From Chitinophaga pinensis (GTDB taxonomy: Bacteria > Bacteroidota > Bacteroidia > Flavobacteriales_D > Crocinitomicaceae), in the NCBI GenBank assembly GCA_945883825.1, contig CAMCYF010000003.1:1-64000 (forward strand): a DNA stretch of 64,000 nt, read 5' to 3'. The translations under genes and the position numbers were made by a program. The notes beneath the pieces are model-generated. The model saw only the letters and a program-made list of their open reading frames with translations. It was not told the DNA's origin and did not search any database. Shown piece by piece: positions 46,231 through 55,416 of the stretch. Numbering within the stretch: the stretch's first letter is position 1; each line of letters starts with the position of its first letter.

Positions 46231-47614
46231 AAATCTATTTAGTGGTTTTAAAAATGTCTACTTTATAGGTATTGGTGGAATTGGAATGTCAGCTCTTGCA
46301 AGGTATTTTAATAATTTAGGATTTAAAGTCGCTGGTTATGATAAAAGCGCTAGTGATTTAACAGGTAAATTAGAGGCAGAAGGATGTTTGATTCATTATG
46401 AAGATTTAGGGGAAGAAATCCCAAATGAATTTAAAAATAAGGCGACGACATTTGTGGTGTTTACTCCAGCAATTCCGGAGGACATGAAGGAACTTTTCTA
46501 TTTTATTAGTAATGAGTTTACTGTTTATAAACGTGCTGAAGTACTAGGGATTTTAACACGACAATCAAAAGGATTATGTGTTGCTGGAACGCATGGGAAA
46601 ACAACAACTAGCTCTATGCTTGCTCATATTTTAGATCACTCTTTATGGAAATGCAATGCATTTTTAGGCGGAATTGCTACTAATTTTAATTCAAATTTGG
46701 TGCTTTCTGAGACAAGCGATTGGACAGTTGTTGAAGCGGATGAGTTTGATCGGTCTTTTTTAAAACTTTCCCCTTTTTCAAGTATTGTTACCGGTGTAGA
46801 TCCTGATCATTTAGATATTTATGGAAGTATAGAACAATTTAATGAAGGTTTCCGACAGTATGCAATGAAAATTGATCCTAATGGCTTTTTGATTGAAAAG
46901 GAGGGCTTAAATCTACCTACATTAGCCAAAAAAGTATCCTATGCTCTTCATTCTGAAACGGCAGATTATAGCATGAATAATTTAGTTTTTCGAGACGGAT
47001 TTATTTTTTCGGCTGTACGTTTAAAAACAAATTTTTGGCATAATGTTAAGTTGGGAATCCCAGGCTCTCATAATGCAGAGAATGCACTTGCTTGCATTGC
47101 ACTTTTAGATTGTTTGGGAATGAGTGAATTGGAAATTCGAAATGGACTTTCAAGTTTTACAGGTGTGAAAAGACGATTTGATTATCAAATTCGGACAGAG
47201 GACTTGGTTTTTATCGATGATTATGCACATCATCCAAATGAATTGAAGGTTTTAATTGAATCAGTGCGAAATTTGTATCCCAATAAAAAAATTACAGGAA
47301 TTTTCCAGCCTCACTTATTTTCTAGAACGAGAGACTTTGCTTTGGAATTTGCTGCAGAATTATCAAAATTGGATGAATTAATCTTATTGCCAATTTATCC
47401 AGCAAGAGAAGAACCCATTTATGGTATTTCAAGCGCCTGGTTGTATTCTAAAGTGGAATTACCAAAGAAATATTTATTGTCGCCTTCTGAAGCCTTACAA
47501 TATTTTAATCATTTTGATAAAGGAATTGTTCTGACGATTGGAGCTGGAGATATTGATAAAATGGTCGCTCCCTTAAAGGAAATATTATCATCAAATTTAA
47601 CTACTGCAGAATGA
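46217..47614 (+). CDS. murC: UDP-N-acetylmuramate:L-alanine ligase
   Basis: A 465-aa Mur ligase that adds L-alanine to UDP-MurNAc. The N-terminal GIGGIGMSALA (18-28), ATP loop GTHGKTT (124-130), SHNAENALACIALL and DDYAHHPNE are clear. Length fits MurC rather than the longer Mpl. It overlaps murG by 14 nt and ftsQ by 4 nt. In this cluster it follows murG, as in other bacteria, but murB and ddl do not follow it. Confidence 0.95.
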   Translation: MEQNKNLFSGFKNVYFIGIGGIGMSALARYFNNLGFKVAGYDKSASDLTGKLEAEGCLIHYEDLGEEIPNEFKNKATTFVVFTPAIPEDMKELFYFISNEFTVYKRAEVLGILTRQSKGLCVAGTHGKTTTSSMLAHILDHSLWKCNAFLGGIATNFNSNLVLSETSDWTVVEADEFDRSFLKLSPFSSIVTGVDPDHLDIYGSIEQFNEGFRQYAMKIDPNGFLIEKEGLNLPTLAKKVSYALHSETADYSMNNLVFRDGFIFSAVRLKTNFWHNVKLGIPGSHNAENALACIALLDCLGMSELEIRNGLSSFTGVKRRFDYQIRTEDLVFIDDYAHHPNELKVLIESVRNLYPNKKITGIFQPHLFSRTRDFALEFAAELSKLDELILLPIYPAREEPIYGISSAWLYSKVELPKKYLLSPSEALQYFNHFDKGIVLTIGAGDIDKMVAPLKEILSSNLTTAE

Positions 47615-48408
47615 AAAAATGGTTGAAAATTCTTTTATGGATATTTCTCGGAGCTGGTGTAATTACTGTTTTTGTTTTTTCAAATCAGCAAGAAAAAAAT
47701 AAAAAAATTTTAAATCCTGAAATTTCGATACATGTTGAAGGTGAAAATACATTTCTAACAGAAAAAGAATTGTGGGATCGTTTAAAATTTCTCAGGTTGG
47801 TGTTTGATGGCCAGCAGAATAATGCTTTTAATATAAATAAAATTGAAAAGGCTATTGCCCAAATGACAGAGGTTAAAAATGTAAAGGCCTATCGACAAAT
47901 TGGAAAGAAATGGTTTTTAAAAATTGAATTGAGAAAACCGATTGCTCGTATTTTCAATTCTTATGGTCAAAGTTTTTATATCGATAACGATGGATTTATG
48001 ATGAATCGATCTGATCTGCATACTGCACGTGTACTTATATTTTCTGGATTCATAAAGGACAAGTTTTCCCATACATCAGTGCCAGAAATTATCAACAACG
48101 ACTCATTGAAAAGTATTAAAAAAATTGATGAAATCTATCGAATTTCAAGTTATGTTTGTAATGATACATTAATGTCAAAACTTATTGGCCAAGTGTATTT
48201 GGAAAAAAATGGTGATTTTATATTAATTCCGCTGCTGGGCGATCAAAAAATAATTTTCGGTTCTGCATATTCAGAACAAGAAATAAATGAAAAGTTTGAT
48301 CGATTGAGGGTTTTTTATGAAGAAGCAATGCCCTACGAAGGTTGGGATAAATATAATGAAATAAGTGTAAAATATGAAGGGCAAATCGTTTGTAGAAAAA
48401 GAAGATAG
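47611..48408 (+). CDS. ftsQ: Cell division protein FtsQ (DivIB-like)
   Basis: A 265-aa bitopic membrane protein: a short cytoplasmic start, a membrane helix at about 5-22 (KILLWIFLGAGVITVFVF), then a POTRA-like region (about 40-110, with FLTEKELWDRLKFL) and a beta domain. It has the FtsQ position between murC and ftsA. FtsQ scaffolds the divisome with FtsL and FtsB. Similarity to E. coli FtsQ is weak, as usual in this phylum. The stop lies 35 nt inside the ftsA frame. Confidence 0.85.
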   Translation: MKKWLKILLWIFLGAGVITVFVFSNQQEKNKKILNPEISIHVEGENTFLTEKELWDRLKFLRLVFDGQQNNAFNINKIEKAIAQMTEVKNVKAYRQIGKKWFLKIELRKPIARIFNSYGQSFYIDNDGFMMNRSDLHTARVLIFSGFIKDKFSHTSVPEIINNDSLKSIKKIDEIYRISSYVCNDTLMSKLIGQVYLEKNGDFILIPLLGDQKIIFGSAYSEQEINEKFDRLRVFYEEAMPYEGWDKYNEISVKYEGQIVCRKRR

Positions 48409-49708
48409 CGGACAAGTTAATACACGTGTTATTGTAGGCTTAGACATAGGTACAACTAAAATTGCCTGTTTTATTGGTCGTAAAAATGAACACAATAAAA
48501 TTGAAATTATTTCAATGGGTAAAAGTGAATCCATGGGAGTAATGCATGGTGTTGTTGCTAATATTGAAAAAACGGTTCAGTCTATAACAGCTGCAGTAAA
48601 TGCTGCTCAATTATGTAAAGAAGGAACCTTGTCAATAAAAAACGTCTATGTTGGTATCGCTGGACAGCATATTAAAAGTATTCAGCACAGGGGAATGTAT
48701 ACAAAAAGGGATAATACAAGTGAGATTTCTCAGGAGGATATTGATTTCTTTGTTGACGATATGCATAAAATGGTTATGCCTCCTGGCGAAGAGATCATTG
48801 ATGTTATTCCTCAAGAATACATTGTTGATGGCTCTCCAGAAATAAAAGAACCTATTGGTATGGCTGGTGTAAGATTGGAAGCAAATTTTCACATCATTAC
48901 TGGCCAAATTAATAATGTAATGAATATCAAAAAATGCATAGAAAGAGCAAATCTGAATGTGCGCGATATTATTCTAGAACCAATTGCTTCTGCTGATGCA
49001 GTTTTAAGTGATGAAGAAAAAGAAGCAGGAATTGTTCTTGTCGATATTGGAGGTGGAACAACAGATATTGCTATTTTCCAAGACGGAATTATTCGTCATA
49101 CAGCAGTTATCCCATTTGGTGGAAATATAATTACAAATGATATAAAGGAAGGATGCCAAATCATGCAACGTCATGCTGAAGCTCTGAAAATAAAGTACGG
49201 AAGTGCGAGTGCATCTGAAAATAGAGAAAATGAAGTCGTTTGTATTCCTGGATTACGCGGAAGAGAACCTAAAGAAATTACGCTTAAGAATTTATCAAGC
49301 ATTATTCAAGCTAGAATGGAAGAAATAATTGAGTTGGTGAATTATGAAATTAAAAATTCTGGCTACAGTAAAAAATTGATAGGCGGAATTGTTGTTACTG
49401 GAGGCGGCGCCCAATTAAAGCATTTAACGCAATTGTTTGAATATATGACGGGAATGGATACTCGAATAGGATACCCAACAGAGCATCTTGCTAATTCAAA
49501 TGATATTGAAGGCATAGAAAGTCCAATGTTCTCTACTGGAATTGGTTTGGTTTTGCAAGGATTTAAAAAGCTAGATGACATAAAGGAACCTGTGGTTACT
49601 AAATCTATCAAAGAAGAAGTTACAAAGCACTCAAATAGAGAACGAAGAGGAACTTTTTTTGATAAGTTTTTAACTAAAGCACAAGGATTTTTTACAGATG
49701 AAAATTAA
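48374..49708 (+). CDS. ftsA: Cell division protein FtsA
   Basis: A 444-aa actin-like ATPase that tethers FtsZ to the membrane. The phosphate-1 motif GLDIGTTKIACFIG (about 23-36) and phosphate-2 motif VLVDIGGGTTDIAIF are visible, as is the adenosine motif VVTGGGAQLKHL. The C-terminus (RRGTFFDKFLTKAQGFF) is an amphipathic helix suited to membrane binding. The only in-frame ATG is at 48374, giving a 35-nt overlap with ftsQ; it adds a few residues before the conserved start. Confidence 0.95.
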   Translation: MKGKSFVEKEDSGQVNTRVIVGLDIGTTKIACFIGRKNEHNKIEIISMGKSESMGVMHGVVANIEKTVQSITAAVNAAQLCKEGTLSIKNVYVGIAGQHIKSIQHRGMYTKRDNTSEISQEDIDFFVDDMHKMVMPPGEEIIDVIPQEYIVDGSPEIKEPIGMAGVRLEANFHIITGQINNVMNIKKCIERANLNVRDIILEPIASADAVLSDEEKEAGIVLVDIGGGTTDIAIFQDGIIRHTAVIPFGGNIITNDIKEGCQIMQRHAEALKIKYGSASASENRENEVVCIPGLRGREPKEITLKNLSSIIQARMEEIIELVNYEIKNSGYSKKLIGGIVVTGGGAQLKHLTQLFEYMTGMDTRIGYPTEHLANSNDIEGIESPMFSTGIGLVLQGFKKLDDIKEPVVTKSIKEEVTKHSNRERRGTFFDKFLTKAQGFFTDEN

Positions 49709-49727
49709 TTACAATTAAAATAATATT

Positions 49728-51455
49728 ATGGAATTTGATATGCCAAAAATGGAATTTGACTTACCGAGAGACTATAACTCAATTATAAAAGTTATTGGTG
49801 TTGGTGGTGGTGGAAGTAATGCAGTAAATCACATGTTTAACCAAGGAATTGTTGGTGTAGACTTTATTGTATGTAATACTGATCGTCAAGCACTTGATAT
49901 TTCTCCTGTCCCTTATAAGATTCAATTAGGAGCTCAATTGACTGATGGTAGAGGTGCAGGAATGCTTCCTGAAGTTGGAATGGCAGCAGCGAATGAGAAT
50001 ATTGATGAAATTCGCGATTTACTTTCAAAGAATACTAAAATGGTATTTGTGACTGCTGGTATGGGTGGTGGTACAGGAACTGGAGCAGCTCCAGTAATTG
50101 CAAAAGTAGCAAAGGATTTAGGTATTTTAACTGTGGGTATCGTAACGATTCCATTTAATTTTGAAGGAAAAAAACGCCGTCTCCAAGCAGAGGAAGGTTT
50201 AAATAAAATGCGTGAAAATGTTGACACACTTCTTGTGATTAATAATGAACGCTTGAGAGAATTTGGAAAAGATATGTCTCTTACAGATGCGTTTTCGTAT
50301 GCTGATGATATTTTAACTGTCGCTGCAAAAGGAATTGCTGAAGTAATTTCTGTAACAGGAGTAATTAATGTAGATTTCAATGATGTGAACACTGTCTTAA
50401 GAAATAGTGGTCACGCAATCATGGGTAGCGCAAGTGCTGAAGGTGAAAATCGTGCTCTTGAAGCGGTTACATCTGCTCTTTCATCTCCTTTACTCATGGA
50501 CAATGAAATTGATGGGGCTCGCTATGTATTATTAAATATTACCTATGGATCTAAAGAAGTGATGATGGATGAAATTACTGAAATCACCGATTATATTCAA
50601 GAAGCTGCTGGTGCTACTGCAGATGTAATTTGGGGTCATGGACTTGATAGTTCATTGGGAGAAAAAATAAGTATAACTTTGATTGCAGCTGGTTTAAAAG
50701 ATGTACCATTAAATGGCTTTGAAAAGGCACCAGAACGAAAAGTTGTAGATTTACATGGTGAAAACAATAAAGAAATTACAAGTCTTTTGACGAATCCAGT
50801 TAGTTCTGTTGAAGGTTCTGGAAATTCCAAAGACGCGTTTTCAGAGGAACCTTTTTTAAAATCGGAACAAATAACTGATAATACTATTCCTGCAGATTCA
50901 ATTTCACAAAATTTTGGTGAAAAAAAATCCTTTGATCTATTTGAATCTGCTTTAGAGATTAATCCTTCTGCTATTTTAGATGTAAATAATGAAACAAATT
51001 TTGTTCAAGAAATTGCATTTAGTAAAAATCAAGTAACTTCTAATTCAGAAGAAAAAGATATTCAACCTGAGTTTTCTTGGGATATTGGTGTTTCTAATTC
51101 TGATGCTTCTGAAAGCTCAAATAAAATTGAGGAAAAAGAAGAAATTGTTCGTCATATGCTAGAAGAAGAAGTAGTTATGGAGCTTAATTCAGAAGTAAAA
51201 TATGCTTCGCCCGAAGAGCAACAAAAAATAGCGCAGGAAAGATCTTTTAAAATTATGGAATATACCAATAAGTTAAAAAATGCCGAGGGTATTGCTGATT
51301 TTGAAAATGAACCAGCCTATGTTCGCAGAAATATTTCGTTAACTCAAAGTATTCCAAGTTCTGAAGAATCCGTTTCAAGATTTGGACTTTCAGAGGAGGA
51401 AGACGGGAAATCAGGATTGCGCAGTAATAATTTCTTACATGATAATGTAGACTAA
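49728..51455 (+). CDS. ftsZ: Cell division protein FtsZ
   Basis: A 575-aa tubulin-like GTPase that forms the division ring. The GTP-binding motif GGGTGTGA is at 113-120, with N-terminal KVIGVGGGGSNAVNHM (21-36) and the T7-loop region VDFNDVNTVLRNSGHA. The GTPase core ends near residue 325. A 230-residue acidic, Ser/Glu-rich linker follows, much longer than the E. coli linker. The C-terminal end LRSNNFLHDNVD is the conserved Bacteroidota tail in place of the classical FtsA/ZipA-binding peptide. It starts 19 nt after ftsA and overlaps the yqeY ATG by one base. Confidence 0.96.
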   Translation: MEFDMPKMEFDLPRDYNSIIKVIGVGGGGSNAVNHMFNQGIVGVDFIVCNTDRQALDISPVPYKIQLGAQLTDGRGAGMLPEVGMAAANENIDEIRDLLSKNTKMVFVTAGMGGGTGTGAAPVIAKVAKDLGILTVGIVTIPFNFEGKKRRLQAEEGLNKMRENVDTLLVINNERLREFGKDMSLTDAFSYADDILTVAAKGIAEVISVTGVINVDFNDVNTVLRNSGHAIMGSASAEGENRALEAVTSALSSPLLMDNEIDGARYVLLNITYGSKEVMMDEITEITDYIQEAAGATADVIWGHGLDSSLGEKISITLIAAGLKDVPLNGFEKAPERKVVDLHGENNKEITSLLTNPVSSVEGSGNSKDAFSEEPFLKSEQITDNTIPADSISQNFGEKKSFDLFESALEINPSAILDVNNETNFVQEIAFSKNQVTSNSEEKDIQPEFSWDIGVSNSDASESSNKIEEKEEIVRHMLEEEVVMELNSEVKYASPEEQQKIAQERSFKIMEYTNKLKNAEGIADFENEPAYVRRNISLTQSIPSSEESVSRFGLSEEEDGKSGLRSNNFLHDNVD

Positions 51456-51904
51456 TGAGTTTTACTAGTATGATTAATGAGGCGATAAAAAAAGCGATGC
51501 TTGCAAGAGATAAAGTTCGTTTGGAGCCATTAAGAGATATCAAATCAAAACTCTTGTTAGAAAGCACATCTGGAAATGGAGAAGTTTCTGAAGAAACAGC
51601 ACTAAAAATTTGCATGAAATTACACAAACAACGAATTGAAACCTATGATTTATATATTGCTCAAAATAGAGCAGATTTAGCAGAAGTTGAACTCTTACAG
51701 GCGAATGTAATTCAAGAATTCTTACCCAAAATGCTTAGTGCAGAAGACATTAAAATTGAGGTTATAGCAGCAATATCTCAAACTGGTGCTAGTGGACCAC
51801 AAGATATGGGGAAAGTAATGGGTATTTTGTCAGCAAAATTAGCAGGTAAGGCAGATGGGAAAATTATTTCTTCACTTGTAAAGGAAGAATTACTAAAATC
51901 ATAG
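51455..51904 (+). CDS. GatB/YqeY domain protein
   Basis: A 149-aa helical protein of the YqeY family, related to the C-terminal tail domain of the GatB amidotransferase subunit, which contacts tRNA. Typical features are the KKAMLARDKVRLEPLRDIKS start and the GPQDMGKVMGILSAKLAGKA end. Its role is unknown; the family is suggested to act in tRNA-linked amidation. It is translationally coupled to ftsZ (TAATG) and is the last gene before the dcw terminator. Confidence 0.9.
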   Translation: MSFTSMINEAIKKAMLARDKVRLEPLRDIKSKLLLESTSGNGEVSEETALKICMKLHKQRIETYDLYIAQNRADLAEVELLQANVIQEFLPKMLSAEDIKIEVIAAISQTGASGPQDMGKVMGILSAKLAGKADGKIISSLVKEELLKS

Positions 51905-51926
51905 AACAAACAATTAATATCATTGT

Positions 51927-51953
51927 AAAAGCATTCTAATGGATGCTTTTTTC
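51927..51953 (+). terminator. Intrinsic terminator of the dcw operon
   Basis: AAAAGCATTC (51927-51936) pairs with GGATGCTTTT (51941-51950) around a TAAT loop (one T-G wobble), followed by Ts. It lies 22 nt after the yqeY stop and ends the 16-kb operon begun at mraZ. Confidence 0.8.
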
Positions 51954-51964
51954 AATTTTCTAAT

Positions 51965-52570
51965 ATGAGCAAATATTCAATTATTCAAGAACTTATTGAA
52001 ACTATTAAAGTTTATAATCTGAAAGGTTGGTCTCCAGCTACTTCAACTAATTATTCTTTTATTGACGAGAACAATCAAATGTGGATTTCACGCTCAGGAA
52101 TAGATAAAAGTATAATTTCTGAAATTGATTTTATTCCTATTGATGAAAATGCATATTTTACTGGAAACAATCTTACTTTTAAACCATCTGCTGAAACGGC
52201 TATTCATCTTTTTATTTACAAGCTTTTTCCTGAAACTAAAATTATCTTACATAGCCATGGTCTTTATCCTGTTTTACTTTCTTCAGTAAAGAAAAATTAT
52301 TTTGAATTTCAGGGAAATGAAATACAGAAGGGCTTTGATGGAGAAGTTTCTCATCTCTCGAAATTGAGAATTCCACTTTTAGAAAATAGTCAAGACATGT
52401 CTTTTTTTGAAAAGGAACTGTGGTCTCGAAAATCAGAAATTCTTCATTCATGTTTTGCTATTTCTAAGCACGGAACTTATGCTTGGGGAAAAAATTTATT
52501 TGAAGCAAAAAAATATCTTGAAACCTTGGATTATCTTTGTCAACTTGAATGGAATTTAACTCAAAAATAA
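51965..52570 (+). CDS. mtnB: Methylthioribulose-1-phosphate dehydratase
   Basis: A 201-aa zinc enzyme of the class II aldolase fold that dehydrates methylthioribulose-1-phosphate in methionine salvage. The zinc ligands His96 and His98 lie in ILHSHGLYPV, with a third His (His169) in ISKHGTYAWG, and Glu77 of SAETAIH fits the catalytic position. Length is normal. It is first in the mtnB-mtnD-mtnC operon and overlaps mtnD by one base. mtnA, which makes its substrate, is not adjacent. Confidence 0.92.
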   Translation: MSKYSIIQELIETIKVYNLKGWSPATSTNYSFIDENNQMWISRSGIDKSIISEIDFIPIDENAYFTGNNLTFKPSAETAIHLFIYKLFPETKIILHSHGLYPVLLSSVKKNYFEFQGNEIQKGFDGEVSHLSKLRIPLLENSQDMSFFEKELWSRKSEILHSCFAISKHGTYAWGKNLFEAKKYLETLDYLCQLEWNLTQK

Positions 52571-53118
52571 TGGCACTACTTTCTATTCCTTCCTTAAATA
52601 CTCAGTATGAAAGTCCCAAAGACATACATACTTTTTTAAATAGTCAGGGTATTTTTTTTGATCAATGGAAATGTGACATTGTTTTTGATGATGCCGCTAC
52701 TCAAGAAGAAATATTAGCTGCATATTCAAAAGATTTAGTACCTTTTATGAAGAATTCTGGTTATAAGACCGCAGATGTCATATCCATTAACGCTACAACG
52801 GAAAATTATAGCACCTTACGCAATAAATTTCTTGCTGAGCACACACATTCTGAAGATGAAATACGTTTTTTTGTTGACGGAAAAGGTTTATTTTGGTTTA
52901 ATTTAGAAAATGTACCAGTATTTAATTTACTCTGTGAGGCTGGAGATTTAATCAGCGTCCCTGCAGGTACAAAGCATTGGTTTGATGCAGGAGAAAAAAA
53001 TCCTTTTGTTAAAGCAATACGGGTTTTTATGGATGTTAGTGCTTGGGTACCGGATTATACAAATTCTGGAATTGAGTTAAAATTTTCAAACTTTATAATG
53101 CCTTCTCGTGAAAATTGA
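52570..53118 (+). CDS. mtnD: Acireductone dioxygenase (ARD)
   Basis: A 182-aa cupin that oxidises acireductone to the keto acid precursor of methionine (iron form). The metal ligands His91, His93, Glu97 (EHTHSEDEIRFF) and His136 (GTKHWFDAG) are all present. I place the start at the ATG at 52570, which overlaps the mtnB stop (TAATG); an in-frame ATG at 52549 would add seven residues within mtnB and seems less likely. It overlaps mtnC by 11 nt. Confidence 0.93.
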   Translation: MALLSIPSLNTQYESPKDIHTFLNSQGIFFDQWKCDIVFDDAATQEEILAAYSKDLVPFMKNSGYKTADVISINATTENYSTLRNKFLAEHTHSEDEIRFFVDGKGLFWFNLENVPVFNLLCEAGDLISVPAGTKHWFDAGEKNPFVKAIRVFMDVSAWVPDYTNSGIELKFSNFIMPSREN

Positions 53119-53800
53119 TTGTGATTATATTTTAATGGATATTGAGGGCACAACTTCTTCCATTTCTTTTGTAAAGGATGTATTATTTCCATATTTTCTT
53201 TCAAATATTGATGATATCAATAAACTTTCAAATATAAAGGAAGTAAAGTACGCTTTTGGTCAAGTATTACGTCTAGTAAAACAAGATGAAAACAGAGATA
53301 TTACAACAAGTGAAGAGGTAATATTTCAATTAAAGAAATGGTGTCAGCTAGATTTAAAAATTACACCCTTAAAAACTTTGCAGGGTATTTTATGGCAGAA
53401 AGGTTATCAGAATGGTGAATTACTTGGTCACGTGTATGATGATGTGCCTGTAATGCTTGAAAATTGGAATTTTCTAGGCAAGAAAATGGGTATTTTTTCC
53501 TCAGGTTCAGTAAATGCTCAAAAGTTACTATTTAGTCATAGTGTAAAAGGTAATTTATCAACTTATTTTTCAAATTATTTTGATACCAACATTGGTAGTA
53601 AAAGAGATAGTGATACATATTCCTTGATAACGAAAAAACTTGCACTACCTCAAAATCGCATATTATTTCTTTCGGATGTAATAGAAGAACTAGCCGCCGC
53701 AGATAAGGCTGGAATGAAAACTATTCAAATTACACGAGAAGGTAACATTCAATCATGGAAACACGCTGCATCAAATTTTTCAGAAATTGTCATCGTATAA
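53108..53800 (+). CDS. mtnC: Enolase-phosphatase E1
   Basis: A 230-aa HAD-family bifunctional enzyme that enolises and dephosphorylates 2,3-diketo-5-methylthiopentyl-1-phosphate to acireductone. The first HAD motif is DIEGTTSSISFVKDVLFPY (nucleophile Asp11), with FSSGSVNAQKLLF and LFLSDVIEELAAADKAG as motifs II and IV. The start is GTG at 53108, inside mtnD; no better ATG lies upstream of motif I. The three genes cover three successive steps of methionine salvage. Confidence 0.92.
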   Translation: MKIDCDYILMDIEGTTSSISFVKDVLFPYFLSNIDDINKLSNIKEVKYAFGQVLRLVKQDENRDITTSEEVIFQLKKWCQLDLKITPLKTLQGILWQKGYQNGELLGHVYDDVPVMLENWNFLGKKMGIFSSGSVNAQKLLFSHSVKGNLSTYFSNYFDTNIGSKRDSDTYSLITKKLALPQNRILFLSDVIEELAAADKAGMKTIQITREGNIQSWKHAASNFSEIVIV

Positions 53801-53805
53801 ATTTT

Positions 53806-53843
53806 CAAAAAAAAAGACCACTATTAAGTGGTCTTTTTTTAAA
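53806..53843. terminator. Bidirectional terminator between mtnC and the DUF1573 gene
   Basis: AGACCACT and AGTGGTCT form a perfect stem around an ATTA loop (53823-53826), flanked by an A run on the left and a T run on the right. It can end transcription from both convergent genes. Confidence 0.88.
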
Positions 53844-53858
53844 TAATAAAACTTTTAT

Positions 53859-54320
53859 TTAGTTGTTAGTTGGTGCACCAGTAGTGTTAACGGGTGTTCC
53901 GCTCTCTGGAGCAGGTCCAACTTCACCTTTAATACGTATTACTGCATCATAATAAGAAGGATTACCTTGGTCATCTTTTCCTGTAGTAACATTTGTAGAA
54001 ATTGTTACACTTTTGTTTATAGGTCCAGGTCTATTTGTGTCATATCTAACTTTTATAACGCCTGTTGCTCCTGGAGCAATTGGTTCTTTCGGCCAATCTG
54101 GAACAGTACATCCACATGATCCTTTTGCATTGGTAATAATTAAAGGTTCGTTACCGGTATTCTTAAACTCAAATGTGCAGTTTGGTTCTCCACCATATTT
54201 GATATTTCCATAATCATGAACTTCTTTACTGAATTCAATTTTTGGGCCTTTTTCAATTTGTGCATTTATTAGAACTGAAGTTCCAAACATCAATGCGATA
54301 GATAAAATTAATTTTTTCAT
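53859..54320 (-). CDS. Secreted DUF1573 domain protein
   Basis: A 153-aa exported protein: signal peptide about 1-20 (ending LINA) and one DUF1573 domain. The family pattern is visible: KEVHDYGNIKYGGEPNCTFEFKN is followed by PLIITNAKGSCGCTVPDWPK and PIAPGATGVIKVRYDT. The domain has an immunoglobulin-like, ASH/MSP-type fold; its role is unknown, though it is abundant in Bacteroidota periplasm and outer surface. The GSCGCT motif could bind metal or form a disulfide. The C-terminal tail is low-complexity (Pro/Thr/Asn). Confidence 0.85.
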   Translation of the reverse strand: MKKLILSIALMFGTSVLINAQIEKGPKIEFSKEVHDYGNIKYGGEPNCTFEFKNTGNEPLIITNAKGSCGCTVPDWPKEPIAPGATGVIKVRYDTNRPGPINKSVTISTNVTTGKDDQGNPSYYDAVIRIKGEVGPAPESGTPVNTTGAPTNN

Positions 54321-54394
54321 AAGTTATTTTTTTATAAATGTATTCTATTTTAACTTAATTAGAACTATTTTAACATAACATTAACAAGATTTTT

Positions 54395-55405
54395 TTATTC
54401 ATCTTCTCGTTTTAACCAACCTCGTTTTATGAAATACATCAATAAACTTATACCTAGAATAAGCATAAAAGCCATAATTATAAAATAACCATTTTGGTAT
54501 TTTAGTTCTGGTATATTTTCAAAATTCATTCCATATACACCAACAATAAATGTAAGAGGAATAAATATTGCACTTACGATTGTCAATACTTTCATAATTT
54601 GATTCATTCGCTGCCCTTGACTAGCATAATATAAATTTGTTAATCCTTCAAGAATTTGTTTGTTCGCATCAATTTCTTCCAAAATACTCAAGCAGGATGA
54701 TTTTAAATTAGCAAAATAACGAAGGTTTGATTTGTCGAGAAAATTACTTTCACTATTTAGAATTTGTAAGGTAATGTCACGTGTTGGTTGAACAATTTTT
54801 CTAAGTTCAATTAGTTTTCTTTTTTCTATTTCAATTTCCTTAAAAATCGCCTTATTATTTGTGTTATGAATACGCTCATCAATATTTTCTATTCTTGCCG
54901 TTATGCTTTCTAAAACTTCAAAATAATTATCTATAATAGCTTCTAGCATTCTAAATAATAAAAAGTCTGGACCTTTTGATCGAATTTTACCCCTTGCTTT
55001 TACAATTCGGTCTCTAACATCAGAAAAGTGATCAGCAGCTTTTTCTTGAAAAGAAATCAAATAATTGCTTCCTAAAATGAAAGAAATTTGTTCTTGGTTT
55101 AACAGATTATCATTTTTTTCTGTCGGAAGCGCTGATTTAATTTGAAAGAACACATATTTTGGATATTCTTCAATTTTTGGTCTTCTTGATGATGTGTGTA
55201 TATTTTCATTGGTGATCTTATCAAGATCCAATTTATGGCACAAGTCTTCAATACTATTAGTATCATCTAAGCCGTGAAAATTAAGCCAAGCAACATGTTC
55301 ATTGTCTAATTCGTTTTCTGAAAAGCTTGAACTAAAAAATTCAGAGTTCTCTTTTTTAACAGCGTAAAATGTAGCATTGTACTTATATAACTGACATTGA
55401 CTCAT
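54395..55405 (-). CDS. corA: CorA-family magnesium/cobalt transporter
   Basis: A 336-aa CorA channel: a large cytoplasmic N-terminal domain with a long helix (about 160-270) and two C-terminal membrane helices. The signature GMN is at 292-294 (VYGMNFENIPEL), followed by a Lys/Arg-rich tail after the second helix, as in CorA pentamers. The periplasmic loop after GMN carries acidic residues. It starts 11 nt after the small FeoB-associated gene, so it is part of the iron-uptake operon, which is an unusual pairing. Confidence 0.92.
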   Translation of the reverse strand: MSQCQLYKYNATFYAVKKENSEFFSSSFSENELDNEHVAWLNFHGLDDTNSIEDLCHKLDLDKITNENIHTSSRRPKIEEYPKYVFFQIKSALPTEKNDNLLNQEQISFILGSNYLISFQEKAADHFSDVRDRIVKARGKIRSKGPDFLLFRMLEAIIDNYFEVLESITARIENIDERIHNTNNKAIFKEIEIEKRKLIELRKIVQPTRDITLQILNSESNFLDKSNLRYFANLKSSCLSILEEIDANKQILEGLTNLYYASQGQRMNQIMKVLTIVSAIFIPLTFIVGVYGMNFENIPELKYQNGYFIIMAFMLILGISLLMYFIKRGWLKREDE

Positions 55406-55416
55406 TTTTTTTTAAG

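Noticed and set aside
48374-48408. ftsQ/ftsA overlap of 35 nt as a sign of a frameshift
   Set aside because: Both frames are full length with normal ends; the overlap comes from a slightly extended ftsA N-terminus and is compatible with translational coupling.
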